Source of the DNA: a virus
Length of the DNA: 24,933 bases
Strand: one strand, 5' to 3'
IMG/VR virus record: IMGVR_UViG_3300046499_000519
Coordinates: 1-24,933 of that record
The position numbers and the translations under genes are program-made. Shown here piece by piece: positions 7,860 to 13,825 of this stretch (the first letter of the stretch is position 1; each line of letters opens with the position of its first letter). The notes beneath the pieces are model-generated. The model searched no databases, was not told where the DNA came from, and was given only the letters and a program-made list of their open reading frames with translations.

Positions 7860-7895
7860 GAGCCCCCAGCTCAGATCGCTCTGAGCTGGGGGCTC
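7860..7895. terminator. Bidirectional terminator next to the tRNA-derived att core
   Basis: A 16-bp perfect stem: 7860-7875 pairs with 7880-7895 around TCGC. Read leftward, the hairpin is followed by CACTCGTTTTTCGG, a real T-tract, so it works best for leftward transcripts such as a tRNA-Lys transcript. Read rightward it is followed by TTCGGT. It lies six bases beyond the tRNA 3' end. Confidence 0.8.
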
Positions 7896-7900
7896 TTCGG

Positions 7901-7945
7901 TAGACCCTGTGGGACTCGAACCCACAACCAATGGATTAAAAGTCT
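7901..7945 (-). other. attP core: 3' half of a tRNA-Lys(UUU) gene
   Basis: Read leftward, 7942-7901 runs from the anticodon loop CTTTTAA (anticodon TTT at 7940-7938) through the variable region and T-arm (GTGGG-TTCGAGT-CCCAC) to an acceptor strand AGGGTCT with discriminator A; CCG follows, so CCA is not encoded. The 5' side of the anticodon stem mismatches after two pairs, and no D-arm or 5' acceptor strand lies at 7946-8000. It is therefore a 3' fragment, not a working tRNA gene. Tyrosine-integrase elements use such fragments as attP so that integration rebuilds the host tRNA. The integrase gene is 220 bases away. Confidence 0.82.
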
Positions 7946-8091
7946 GCGTGGCCATCAAGTCGCCCTGTCTCGCCCCGTGATGCTCTGTGCCGGGCTGCGC
8001 CGTGGAGTGCTGGTCAACTGGCTATCGGGGTCGCTCTGAGGTCTACTCTCATGCCGTCTCGTGCCGCCCCATGTCGGGCAATTCCGGGACG

Positions 8092-8113
8092 TTCGGCCGA
8101 GCAATGGCCGAGC
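8092..8113 (+). repeat. Candidate integrase arm site, right copy
   Basis: Direct copy of 7808-7829 with two mismatches; CCGAGC at 8097-8102 and 8108-8113, again exactly 11 bases apart. It lies between the tRNA fragment and the integrase stop. Confidence 0.6.
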
Positions 8114-8116
8114 AGA

Positions 8117-8147
8117 AAGGCCCCGCCACCTGGGGTGACGAGGCCTT
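8117..8147 (-). terminator. Weak terminator-like hairpin after the integrase gene
   Basis: AAGGCC at 8117-8122 pairs with GGCCTT at 8142-8147; read leftward, TTTCTGC overlaps the end of the stem. The 6-bp stem and large loop make it a modest candidate for ending the int transcript. Confidence 0.35.
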
Positions 8148-8164
8148 GTCCGTTCCACTCAACT

Positions 8165-9844
8165 CTACGCCGGACCCTGCCCGTTGTCAGTGCCCGCGTC
8201 TACCGTGGATCCATCACCATCCGCGTCTGCTGGCTGCGACGCTCCAGGCCCCGCCACCGGGACAGCGACCGGGGACGGGGCCTCGTCGCGCGGCCGCCTC
8301 GCCCGCGGCACGGCGGCAGCAGCCGCCTCGGCGAGCTCGTCCTCGTACTCCTCGAACAACTCCATGTACGTGTCGGCTGTCAGGACGATGGTGGAGTGCC
8401 GGAGCTTCTTGCTCGCGTCGTGGATGTCGCCTCCACCTGCCTTCACCAGGGCGGCCGCGCCGTGGCGCAGATCGCGGAGGTTGATGGGCGGCAGGCCGGC
8501 CGCGTCCGAGATCCGGCGGAACGCCTTGGACACGACGTCCGGGTGCAGCCAGCTCCCGTCCTCCGCGGTGAACATCTTCCCGGTGTCCGTCCAGTCCGCA
8601 ACGTCCTCGCCTGCCTCACGCTGCTCGGCCGCCCTGGCGGTCCACTCCTCGCGCTCCCGCTGCTGCCGCTCGCGGTGCTGGAGCAGGACGCGCACGGTGC
8701 CCGCGTCGAGCTTCACCACGCCGGCCGATCCGTCCGTCTTGGGCGCCGTCTCGATCGGCGTCCACCCGTCGACCACGATCTCGGCCGCCACCGTGATCGT
8801 CTTCCGTGCCGGGGAGAAGTCTGACCAGCCCTGCCCGACACCCTCGCCGCGGCGCAGTCCGTGATGGGAGATCAGGTGGAAGAACGCGTACAGCCGGTCC
8901 GATTCGGCCGCGTCGAGGAACGCGCCCAGCTGCGCTGGCGTCCACACCATGACCGGGCCCGGCTTCACGCCGGTCTCCTGCCAGCGCGTCACCCGCTCGT
9001 CAGTCCACAGCATGCCCTTGGGGCGAGAGGCGGCAGCCAGCTCGACGTGGGCGGCCGCGTTGAAGGTGATGAGCTGCTTCTTCATCGCCTTGTTCAGGGC
9101 CATGCGGAGAGTGCGGCGGATGGCCTGCTTGGTGGCCGGGCCGGTGATGCGGCGGAAGGGCGGCATCTCGGCGAGCTTGGCCCGTTCCTTCGCAAGCTGG
9201 GCACGCTCGGCCGCCTTGGGCGCTCCGGGCCTGCCTCGCGTGCAGCGTTCGGTCTGCTCGCGGCGGGCGGCGTTCTCGGCGCGGATCACATCATTGCGGT
9301 CCTCGATGGCCGCGAACATGTCCTCAAGGTGGCCGACGCCCAGCCGGTCCAGGCGCAGGTGCCCGATGGCTGGCTTGAGGTGGACGCGGATATGGCTGTC
9401 GTAGCCATGGTTCGTGGTGACCCGAGTCGCCTTGGCGGCCATGACCTGGTCAAGCCAGTCACCCACGGTCGTGCGCCCATCGAGGGGGACGCCGACGCCG
9501 AGCTTGCGGGACACCTCGGTCGGGTCGGGGATGTCGCCGCGGGTCTTCATGAGTCCGGCGAGCAGGTCGCCGACCCGGCGCTGTCCGTCCTCGTCGTCGC
9601 CGGGCAGGTCGAGGATGGCGCGGATGCGGTCGAGGTCGGTCTGCGCGTCGGCGACTTTGAGGTAGCCAGTGCGACGGAAACGCCGACGCTTGCCCTCACT
9701 GTCGGGCGGGAGTTCCTGATGCAGTTCGTGGTTGCCGTGGCTGCGCTTGGACAGTTGCGGGCACTTCACGCCGAGCCGCTTACCCGCTGTGTCACGGCAC
9801 TCGCAGCGTTTCGTGATGCCGCCAGCGCGGCGAGAAACCGGCAT
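8165..9844 (-). CDS. int: Tyrosine-recombinase integrase
   Basis: I chose the ATG at 9844 (559 residues): GGAG lies seven bases upstream and this start leaves a 13-base gap to the repressor gene, whereas the longer frame from 9922 would overlap it by 65 bases. Residues 14-39 (C14, C16, C28, H36, H39) form a zinc-ribbon-like N-terminus. About 125-190 is a core-binding domain. The catalytic domain shows HHGLRRGE (Arg331), a PKTDG hairpin (Lys369), NLRDLRHG with Arg460, KLRHS (His483) and the nucleophile in TADTYMELF (Tyr493). The HxxR box reads RDLR, with Arg457 in the usual His place. A charged Arg/Glu insert follows the core-binding domain, and an Ala/Pro-rich tail ends the protein. The attP core lies just downstream. 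It should carry out integration into a tRNA-Lys gene, and excision together with the product of 10958. Confidence 0.93.
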   Translation of the reverse strand: MPVSRRAGGITKRCECRDTAGKRLGVKCPQLSKRSHGNHELHQELPPDSEGKRRRFRRTGYLKVADAQTDLDRIRAILDLPGDDEDGQRRVGDLLAGLMKTRGDIPDPTEVSRKLGVGVPLDGRTTVGDWLDQVMAAKATRVTTNHGYDSHIRVHLKPAIGHLRLDRLGVGHLEDMFAAIEDRNDVIRAENAARREQTERCTRGRPGAPKAAERAQLAKERAKLAEMPPFRRITGPATKQAIRRTLRMALNKAMKKQLITFNAAAHVELAAASRPKGMLWTDERVTRWQETGVKPGPVMVWTPAQLGAFLDAAESDRLYAFFHLISHHGLRRGEGVGQGWSDFSPARKTITVAAEIVVDGWTPIETAPKTDGSAGVVKLDAGTVRVLLQHRERQQREREEWTARAAEQREAGEDVADWTDTGKMFTAEDGSWLHPDVVSKAFRRISDAAGLPPINLRDLRHGAAALVKAGGGDIHDASKKLRHSTIVLTADTYMELFEEYEDELAEAAAAAVPRARRPRDEAPSPVAVPVAGPGASQPADADGDGSTVDAGTDNGQGPA

Positions 9845-9857
9845 TGCTTCACTCCAC

Positions 9858-10616
9858 TCAGAACGGGGGTTCGTCCGGCCAGTCTTGCTTACCAGGGCTC
9901 GATTTATGCGAGGCGTCCTCATGGCCCTCGACCCCCAGCCGATGCAAGACCTCTTTCTTCATGTCTTGCATGATTCCATCAACGGTCTTTCTGATCTCGT
10001 CTGGCGTGATAGTGAAGGTGATTTCCTTCTCGCCCTGCTGCACGACGAGTTGTTTCTCACCGTGCTGCTCAGCGAGGTAGTCGTCGTACTCGTCCTCTCG
10101 ATCCCACCGCTCGACGCGCGCGCTTGGGTCCCATGTCAGCCCCAGCGTCTTGAGGTGCACGTTAACGGCTTCCACCAGCGACGGAGGATACCGAAGAGGG
10201 AAAGCAGCAGAGAGGAGACCTTTCATCTCAACAACCGCAGCAGAGGGCGTGAACTGATCGGTCTCTTTCGTCATCCTGTACTTCGCCACACCGCGATCCG
10301 CAGGCAACGGAAGGAAGAAGTACGAGATCGGCTGAGAGAAAACCAGGGAAAACGCAAGCAGTTCATTTGCGTTGAACTCTCGGGATCGCCCCGTCTGCCA
10401 CGACCGTTCAGAAGCGCTGAGCGTCGCCGCCGTCCACGGCTTACCGCTTACCTCTTGCAGCCGTGCGGCTGTTTCTTCCTGAGTCCAGCCAGCGGACCGT
10501 CGCGCCCTCGCGAGGTTGTAAGCGACCACTTGGTTGACCGTGAGGAGTCGGCGGGTCGGGGCCCCAGAGGGATCATCCGCTGTCTCGTCGCTCTCCAGCC
10601 CAGGTGTATCTGACAT
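9858..10616 (-). CDS. XRE-family repressor ending in an SSB-like DEPPF tip
   Basis: ATG at 10616 is chosen because a TACACT -10 box (10629-10624) ends seven bases before it, the spacing of leaderless Streptomyces transcripts; 252 residues. Residues about 27-95 are an XRE-type helix-turn-helix (VNQVVAYNLARARRSAGWTQ, then EETAARLQ and LSASERSW), followed by SQPISYFFLPLP. The middle (about 110-185) has no family I recognise, and residues about 190-235 are charged and helical. The last residues are DWPDEPPF, almost the same as the SDEPPF end of the phage SSB at 17024. Divergent from a Cro-like gene and upstream of int, it is the best candidate for the immunity repressor. The role of the DEPPF end is unknown. 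Confidence 0.78.
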   Translation of the reverse strand: MSDTPGLESDETADDPSGAPTRRLLTVNQVVAYNLARARRSAGWTQEETAARLQEVSGKPWTAATLSASERSWQTGRSREFNANELLAFSLVFSQPISYFFLPLPADRGVAKYRMTKETDQFTPSAAVVEMKGLLSAAFPLRYPPSLVEAVNVHLKTLGLTWDPSARVERWDREDEYDDYLAEQHGEKQLVVQQGEKEITFTITPDEIRKTVDGIMQDMKKEVLHRLGVEGHEDASHKSSPGKQDWPDEPPF

Positions 10617-10623
10617 AGCCCCG

Positions 10624-10645
10624 AGTGTAGGCCGTCGGTCTACAC
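10624..10645 (-). promoter_or_regulatory. Repressor promoter (-10) and overlapping operator
   Basis: GTGTAG (10625-10630) and CTACAC (10640-10645) form a perfect inverted repeat with a 9-base spacer. Read leftward, TACACT at 10629-10624 is a good -10 box lying within one arm, seven bases from the repressor ATG. Binding here would block the box, as expected for autoregulation. No convincing -35 box is visible. Confidence 0.6.
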
Positions 10646-10718
10646 GCGTACAGGATCCACAGACACCAATGTGCAGTGATGCTTGCGCGCGTGATGACTG
10701 ACATGCCACTCTTCACAG

Positions 10719-10961
10719 GTGACAACTGAACGCACACCGGTGCGCAGTAGTCCCCCGATTCGCGCTGTCCGCGCCGCTCGGGGACTCTCACTGCGGACCG
10801 TAGCCCAACGCTCGGGCATCGACCCGGGCCACTTGTCCAAGGTCGAACGAGGCGAGAAGTACCTCTCCGTCGAGGCCCTCTACCGCCTTGCTGTCGTGCT
10901 GGATCTCCGGGAGCTCTCCCAGCTCCTCAAGCCGTACATCAGTCAGCGGGAGTCGGCATGA
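10719..10961 (+). CDS. Cro-like XRE helix-turn-helix protein
   Basis: GTG at 10719 has no ribosome site, so a leaderless start is possible (TTGCGC at 10683-10688, 18 bases, CACTCT at 10707-10712 is a weak promoter match). The product has 80 residues, nearly all HTH: IRAVRAARGLSLRTVAQRSG, IDPGHLSKVERGEKYLS, VEALYRLAVVLDL. It is divergent from the repressor and overlaps the excisionase-like gene by 4 bases. It probably acts as the lytic regulator opposing the repressor and opens the early operon. Confidence 0.75.
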   Translation: MTTERTPVRSSPPIRAVRAARGLSLRTVAQRSGIDPGHLSKVERGEKYLSVEALYRLAVVLDLRELSQLLKPYISQRESA

Positions 10962-11260
10962 CCGACCCCACCGCAGCCCGCCGCAAGACCCTCACGGTCG
11001 CCGAGGCCATCGCCCTGCCCGTGATGTTCGACGTCTGGCCCACCCTCGGCGCCGCACTCGACATCGGCCGCACCGCCACCTACCAGCTCGCCCGCGAAGA
11101 GGCGCTGCCGATCCCCGTCATCCGGGTCGGCCGGCAGCTCCGCGCCAGGCGCAGCGACCTCCTGAAATTCCTCGGCATCCGCGAGGAGAACGGCGACGGC
11201 GCCGGGGGTCCAGCCCCGACGCCGCTTGCCGAGCGCGCCACCGCAACCACTTGCAAGTAG
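10958..11260 (+). CDS. Excisionase-like (AlpA/Xis) helix-turn-helix protein
   Basis: ATG at 10958 overlaps the Cro-like stop (ATGA); 100 residues. Residues about 28-72 (WPTLGAALDIGRTATYQLAR, then PIPVIRVGRQLRARRSDLLK and FLGI) fit the MerR/excisionase-type winged HTH with the R-V-G-R wing seen in Xis proteins of Streptomyces integrative elements. The C-terminus is Ala/Pro-rich and probably loose. Coupling to the lytic regulator gene means it would be made on induction, which suits a recombination directionality factor for the int at 8165. It could instead be a plain transcription factor. Confidence 0.7.
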   Translation: MTDPTAARRKTLTVAEAIALPVMFDVWPTLGAALDIGRTATYQLAREEALPIPVIRVGRQLRARRSDLLKFLGIREENGDGAGGPAPTPLAERATATTCK

Positions 11261-11277
11261 AAGAGAGCACGCTCATG
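11257..11277 (+). repeat. Duplicated translation start region, copy 1
   Basis: The 21 bases ending in the ATG of the 11275 gene match 12651-12671 at 19 positions; the shared core is GTAGAAGAGAGCACG. Both copies end exactly on a start codon (ATG here, GTG there), so GAAGAGAG probably serves as the ribosome site. Confidence 0.6.
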
Positions 11278-12027
11278 TCCATCTTGACACCCGCGGCGTC
11301 AACGGCGACGCCGACGTCGACCGATCAGCGCAGCAACGGAATCAACGTCGCCATCGGTGCGACCTACAGCCCCCTCGAAAACGGCCTGTCCGTCAGCCTC
11401 TGGGCCACCCCCGACATGGACGACTACGCCTACGAAGCCGTCTACAACGCGGCCCGCATCAGCCTCCCCGACGCCGAGGACAACGTCCGCACCCAGCTCG
11501 CCGAGCACAACGTGCAGGTCCATGCCTTCCTCAACGAAGACGGCCCGCTCACCGCCCAGCAGCGTGGCGCCGACTGGATGACCCGCTGGGGCTGCACCCC
11601 TCACTGCATCAACGAGCACGGCGCCCCCACCGAACCCGAGTGGCACGCCGGCGTCCCCGTCGAGACCGTGCACCGGGACATCGACTGCTGCTCCAGCGAC
11701 GCCGAGAACGCAAGGCTTCCGTTCCTCGCGGTGAAGACGGTCGTCACCAACGACAAGCCGCAGGCATATGGGCGCAAGACGCAGGTGTGGCTCGACTACG
11801 GCCGGTCCATCGGCGAACTCAGCCCTGCGGAGGGCCGCGAGGTTCTGGAAGCGATGCGCGCCTTCGTTCCCCTGTTCGAGATCGTTGTCGAGCAGGCCGA
11901 GCGCAGCGCACGAGACGACTTCGAGGGCGACCCGGAGATCGCCCGTCTCGACCAGGAGGCCGACTACCGCCGCGCGCAGGCCATCACCGCCAGGAACCGT
12001 GCTGGAAAGTCGGGAGCCGCGTCGTGA
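11275..12027 (+). CDS. DUF6907-type protein, function unknown
   Basis: ATG at 11275 lies at the end of the duplicated start region; 250 residues. Residues about 27-80 look like an alpha/beta part (INVAIGATYSPLENGLSVSL). The Cys/His block WGCTPHCINEHGAPTEPEWH, with GVPVETV, about residues 103-128, followed by DIDCC, resembles the metal-binding signature of the actinobacterial DUF6907 family. The last 40 residues are charged and helical. It is the first sizeable gene of the early operon after the excisionase-like gene. A second protein of the same type is at 18811. No function is known to me for the family. Confidence 0.6.
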   Translation: MSILTPAASTATPTSTDQRSNGINVAIGATYSPLENGLSVSLWATPDMDDYAYEAVYNAARISLPDAEDNVRTQLAEHNVQVHAFLNEDGPLTAQQRGADWMTRWGCTPHCINEHGAPTEPEWHAGVPVETVHRDIDCCSSDAENARLPFLAVKTVVTNDKPQAYGRKTQVWLDYGRSIGELSPAEGREVLEAMRAFVPLFEIVVEQAERSARDDFEGDPEIARLDQEADYRRAQAITARNRAGKSGAAS

Positions 12028-12332
12028 CCCGGACTCCGCAGGACACGTTCCTGTCCGACCAGGCCCTCGCCACCGCCCGGGACGCGGCCGCCGACCCGAG
12101 CCTCGTACCGGTCGCCATCACCGCCGCGAACGGCGAGCAGTGCACGTGGTGCGACTGCCCGCTCGACCTGCACAGGCAGCCTGGCTACGTCTGCGACGGC
12201 TGCCCGACCCAGGCCAAGCACGTCGTCAGCACCTTCGACGGCCCCGGCGTCCGATACGACTTCCCGGCCTGCGAGCGGCACACCACCGACATCGTCGCGT
12301 CCGTCGCCCAAGTAGTGGGAGGAACTCGATGA
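12024..12332 (+). CDS. Small Cys-rich protein, function unknown
   Basis: GTG at 12024 overlaps the previous stop (GTGA); 102 residues. It contains CTWCDCPLDLH and CDGCPTQAKH near residues 40-65 and CERHTTDI near 83, enough Cys/His for one or two zinc sites. It overlaps the next gene by 4 bases. No family is recognised. Confidence 0.6.
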   Translation: MTRTPQDTFLSDQALATARDAAADPSLVPVAITAANGEQCTWCDCPLDLHRQPGYVCDGCPTQAKHVVSTFDGPGVRYDFPACERHTTDIVASVAQVVGGTR

Positions 12333-12571
12333 CCGACTACACCCCGGGCGACTGCCCGCCGGACGAGCCCATCGGCTTCATCCCCGAGGAGCTGTACCTG
12401 AAGAGGGCTTCGGAACGAGGCCGCCACGAGATCGTCCTCGGCTCGATCCGCGGCCACCTCGAAGAACAGCCCACCCCGGTCGCGGTGCTCTCCGCCGTAC
12501 GCCGGTGGATCAACGAGGTCATCGCCGTAGGCGACGAGGTCGCCAAGACCAAGCGGAGCAACTCCGGCTGA
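12329..12571 (+). CDS. Small hypothetical protein
   Basis: ATG at 12329 overlaps the previous stop and has GGGAGG at 12317-12322; 80 residues. The first 20 residues are acidic and Pro-rich; the rest looks helical (EIVLGSIRGHLEEQPTPVAV, then RRWINEVIAVGDEVAKTKRS). Last gene before a hairpin. Function not recognised. Confidence 0.55.
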   Translation: MTDYTPGDCPPDEPIGFIPEELYLKRASERGRHEIVLGSIRGHLEEQPTPVAVLSAVRRWINEVIAVGDEVAKTKRSNSG

Positions 12572-12583
12572 CCGGGGAAGCGC

Positions 12584-12619
12584 AGCGGCCCCGGGCCCAC
12601 CCCCAGGCCCGGGGCTGCT
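12584..12619 (+). terminator. Hairpin between early genes (terminator or attenuator)
   Basis: Arms 12584-12597 and 12606-12619 make a 14-bp stem (one G-T pair) with the loop CACCCCCA, 12 bases after a stop. Only a short T run follows, so it may act as an attenuator in the early operon rather than a full stop. Confidence 0.6.
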
Positions 12620-12650
12620 TGCGCACTCACGAACACCACTGGCCCCGCTC

Positions 12651-12671
12651 GTAGAAGAGAGCACGTTCGTG
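12651..12671 (+). repeat. Duplicated translation start region, copy 2
   Basis: Matches 11257-11277 with two changes (C to T and A to G, the second turning ATG into GTG). It provides the start of the 12669 gene. Confidence 0.6.
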
Positions 12672-12971
12672 AACAGCACCACCACCGTCCTCCCGCTCTT
12701 CGGGGAGGACATTGAGCACGACGAGACGGAGATCCAGCCCGCCTCGCCTGCTCTCGGCATGGCCGCCGCCGCGGCCCGCCTCGTCGCCTACCGCGACACC
12801 CAGTTCGAGGACGGCGAGCCGCGCGCGCTGCTCGTCGTCGACTGCTCGTTCTGTGACAGCCAGCACGTCCACGCCGCCGGCCTCGCCTCGGCCCCGCGCG
12901 TCTGCCCCCGACGCTCGCGGTGCGTCGGCCGCCCGACCGGCACGTACTACTTCCCGGAGGTGGCCGCGTGA
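12669..12971 (+). CDS. Small Cys/His protein upstream of the primase
   Basis: GTG at 12669 ends the duplicated start region; 100 residues. The N-terminus is acidic; residues about 58-86 carry DCSFCDSQHVH, RVCPRRSRC, a likely zinc-binding set. The C-terminus (GTYYFPEVAA) overlaps the primase start by 4 bases. Coupling suggests a role in replication, but none can be named. Confidence 0.55.
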   Translation: MNSTTTVLPLFGEDIEHDETEIQPASPALGMAAAAARLVAYRDTQFEDGEPRALLVVDCSFCDSQHVHAAGLASAPRVCPRRSRCVGRPTGTYYFPEVAA

Positions 12972-13825
12972 CCGACGGGATCGCGTACAACAAGCTCGCC
13001 GACCGCGTCCGCGACCTCGGTCTTCAACACCGGTTCAGCGGCGGCGCCCTGCGCGTCCAAGGTGTCTGCCACGACGGGGACTCCCCGGACACCGTTGCCG
13101 TTCGGCGCGGCAACAACGGCGGGGTCGTCATCCACTGCCACAAGTGCGACGGCAACACGGACTTCCTCGCCGCGATCGGATGGACCGAGGCCGACCTCTT
13201 CGATGAGCCGCTGGAGCAGACCCGCGACCGGCCCGCAGACGACCTATGGATCCCCTGCCAGGACCGCGGGCACAAGCGCGTCGCGCAGTACGTCTACCGC
13301 GACGCCAACGGGGCGGTGGTCCACGGTGTAACCCGCTGCGACCAGAAGGATTTCGCCCAGTGGAGGCCCGACGGCAGTAACCGCTCCGGCCGGCGCTGGT
13401 CCCTCAACGACAAGCAGGGCAACCGGCTCGTACCGCTCGTTCCGTACCGGCTGCCCGAGCTGCTCGCCGCGAAGGAAGCCGACCGGGTCATCTGGATCGC
13501 GGAGGGTGAGAAGGACGTCCACGCGCTCGTCGACCACGGTCTCGCCGCGACCTGCAACGCAGCCGGATCGGGCAAGTGGACGGCCGAACACGCCGCGTAC
13601 CTCGAAGGCGCGGACGTCACCATCGTCGCCGACCGGGACCCGAAGGGCCGCGAGCACGCGCAGCTGGTCGTCGAGTCGCTCCGAAGCCTGGCGCGCACGG
13701 TGTACGTGGTCCAGGCCCTCACGGGCAAGGACGCCTACGACCACTTCGCCGCCGGTCACAAGGACTCGGAGTTCCAGCAGGCGTGGGCCCCCGTCCCTCA
13801 CCCTGCCGATCGGGGGCAGGCGTGA
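12968..13825 (+). CDS. Phage primase: CHC2-like zinc domain plus Toprim
   Basis: GTG at 12968 overlaps the previous stop; 285 residues. The N-terminus shows a zinc-type set, GVCHDGDS (Cys34, His35) and VIHCHKCDG (Cys57, Cys60), as in CHC2-like primases. The Toprim part has IAEGEKDVHAL (Glu179, Asp183) and IVADRDPKGREHA (Asp222, Asp224), the acidic metal-binding residues. About 95-165 links the two. It is about half the size of DnaG and lacks a helicase; the next gene, coupled by GTGA, probably supplies the ATPase. It should make RNA primers at the phage origin. Confidence 0.82.
   Translation: MTDGIAYNKLADRVRDLGLQHRFSGGALRVQGVCHDGDSPDTVAVRRGNNGGVVIHCHKCDGNTDFLAAIGWTEADLFDEPLEQTRDRPADDLWIPCQDRGHKRVAQYVYRDANGAVVHGVTRCDQKDFAQWRPDGSNRSGRRWSLNDKQGNRLVPLVPYRLPELLAAKEADRVIWIAEGEKDVHALVDHGLAATCNAAGSGKWTAEHAAYLEGADVTIVADRDPKGREHAQLVVESLRSLARTVYVVQALTGKDAYDHFAAGHKDSEFQQAWAPVPHPADRGQA

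Larger units (their letters stand above)
7715..8164. other. Gene-free attachment region
   Basis: I see no coding signal in these 450 bases. They hold the 7752-7783 and 7860-7895 terminators, the tRNA-Lys fragment, the two arm-like repeats and a weak hairpin at the integrase stop. Open frames crossing the region lack ribosome sites and have no family-like features. The whole behaves as a compact attP locus. Confidence 0.7.

Noticed and set aside
7901-8000. A complete tRNA gene
   Set aside because: Only the part from the anticodon to the 3' end is present; the anticodon stem breaks and no D-arm or 5' acceptor strand follows.
7563-8039. Open frame (158 codons) crossing the small gene, terminators and att core
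   Set aside because: It runs through two terminators and the tRNA fragment, has an Arg-rich low-complexity product and lacks a ribosome site.
9845-9922. Longer integrase start at 9922
   Set aside because: It would overlap the repressor gene by 65 bases and has no ribosome site, while the ATG at 9844 has GGAG at good spacing.
8861-9973. Rightward open frame (370 codons) opposite the integrase
   Set aside because: No start signal or family features; the integrase on the other strand has its catalytic residues intact.
11284-11310. TTGACA near 11284 as a promoter
   Set aside because: It lies within the first codons of the 11275 gene and no -10 box stands at the right distance.
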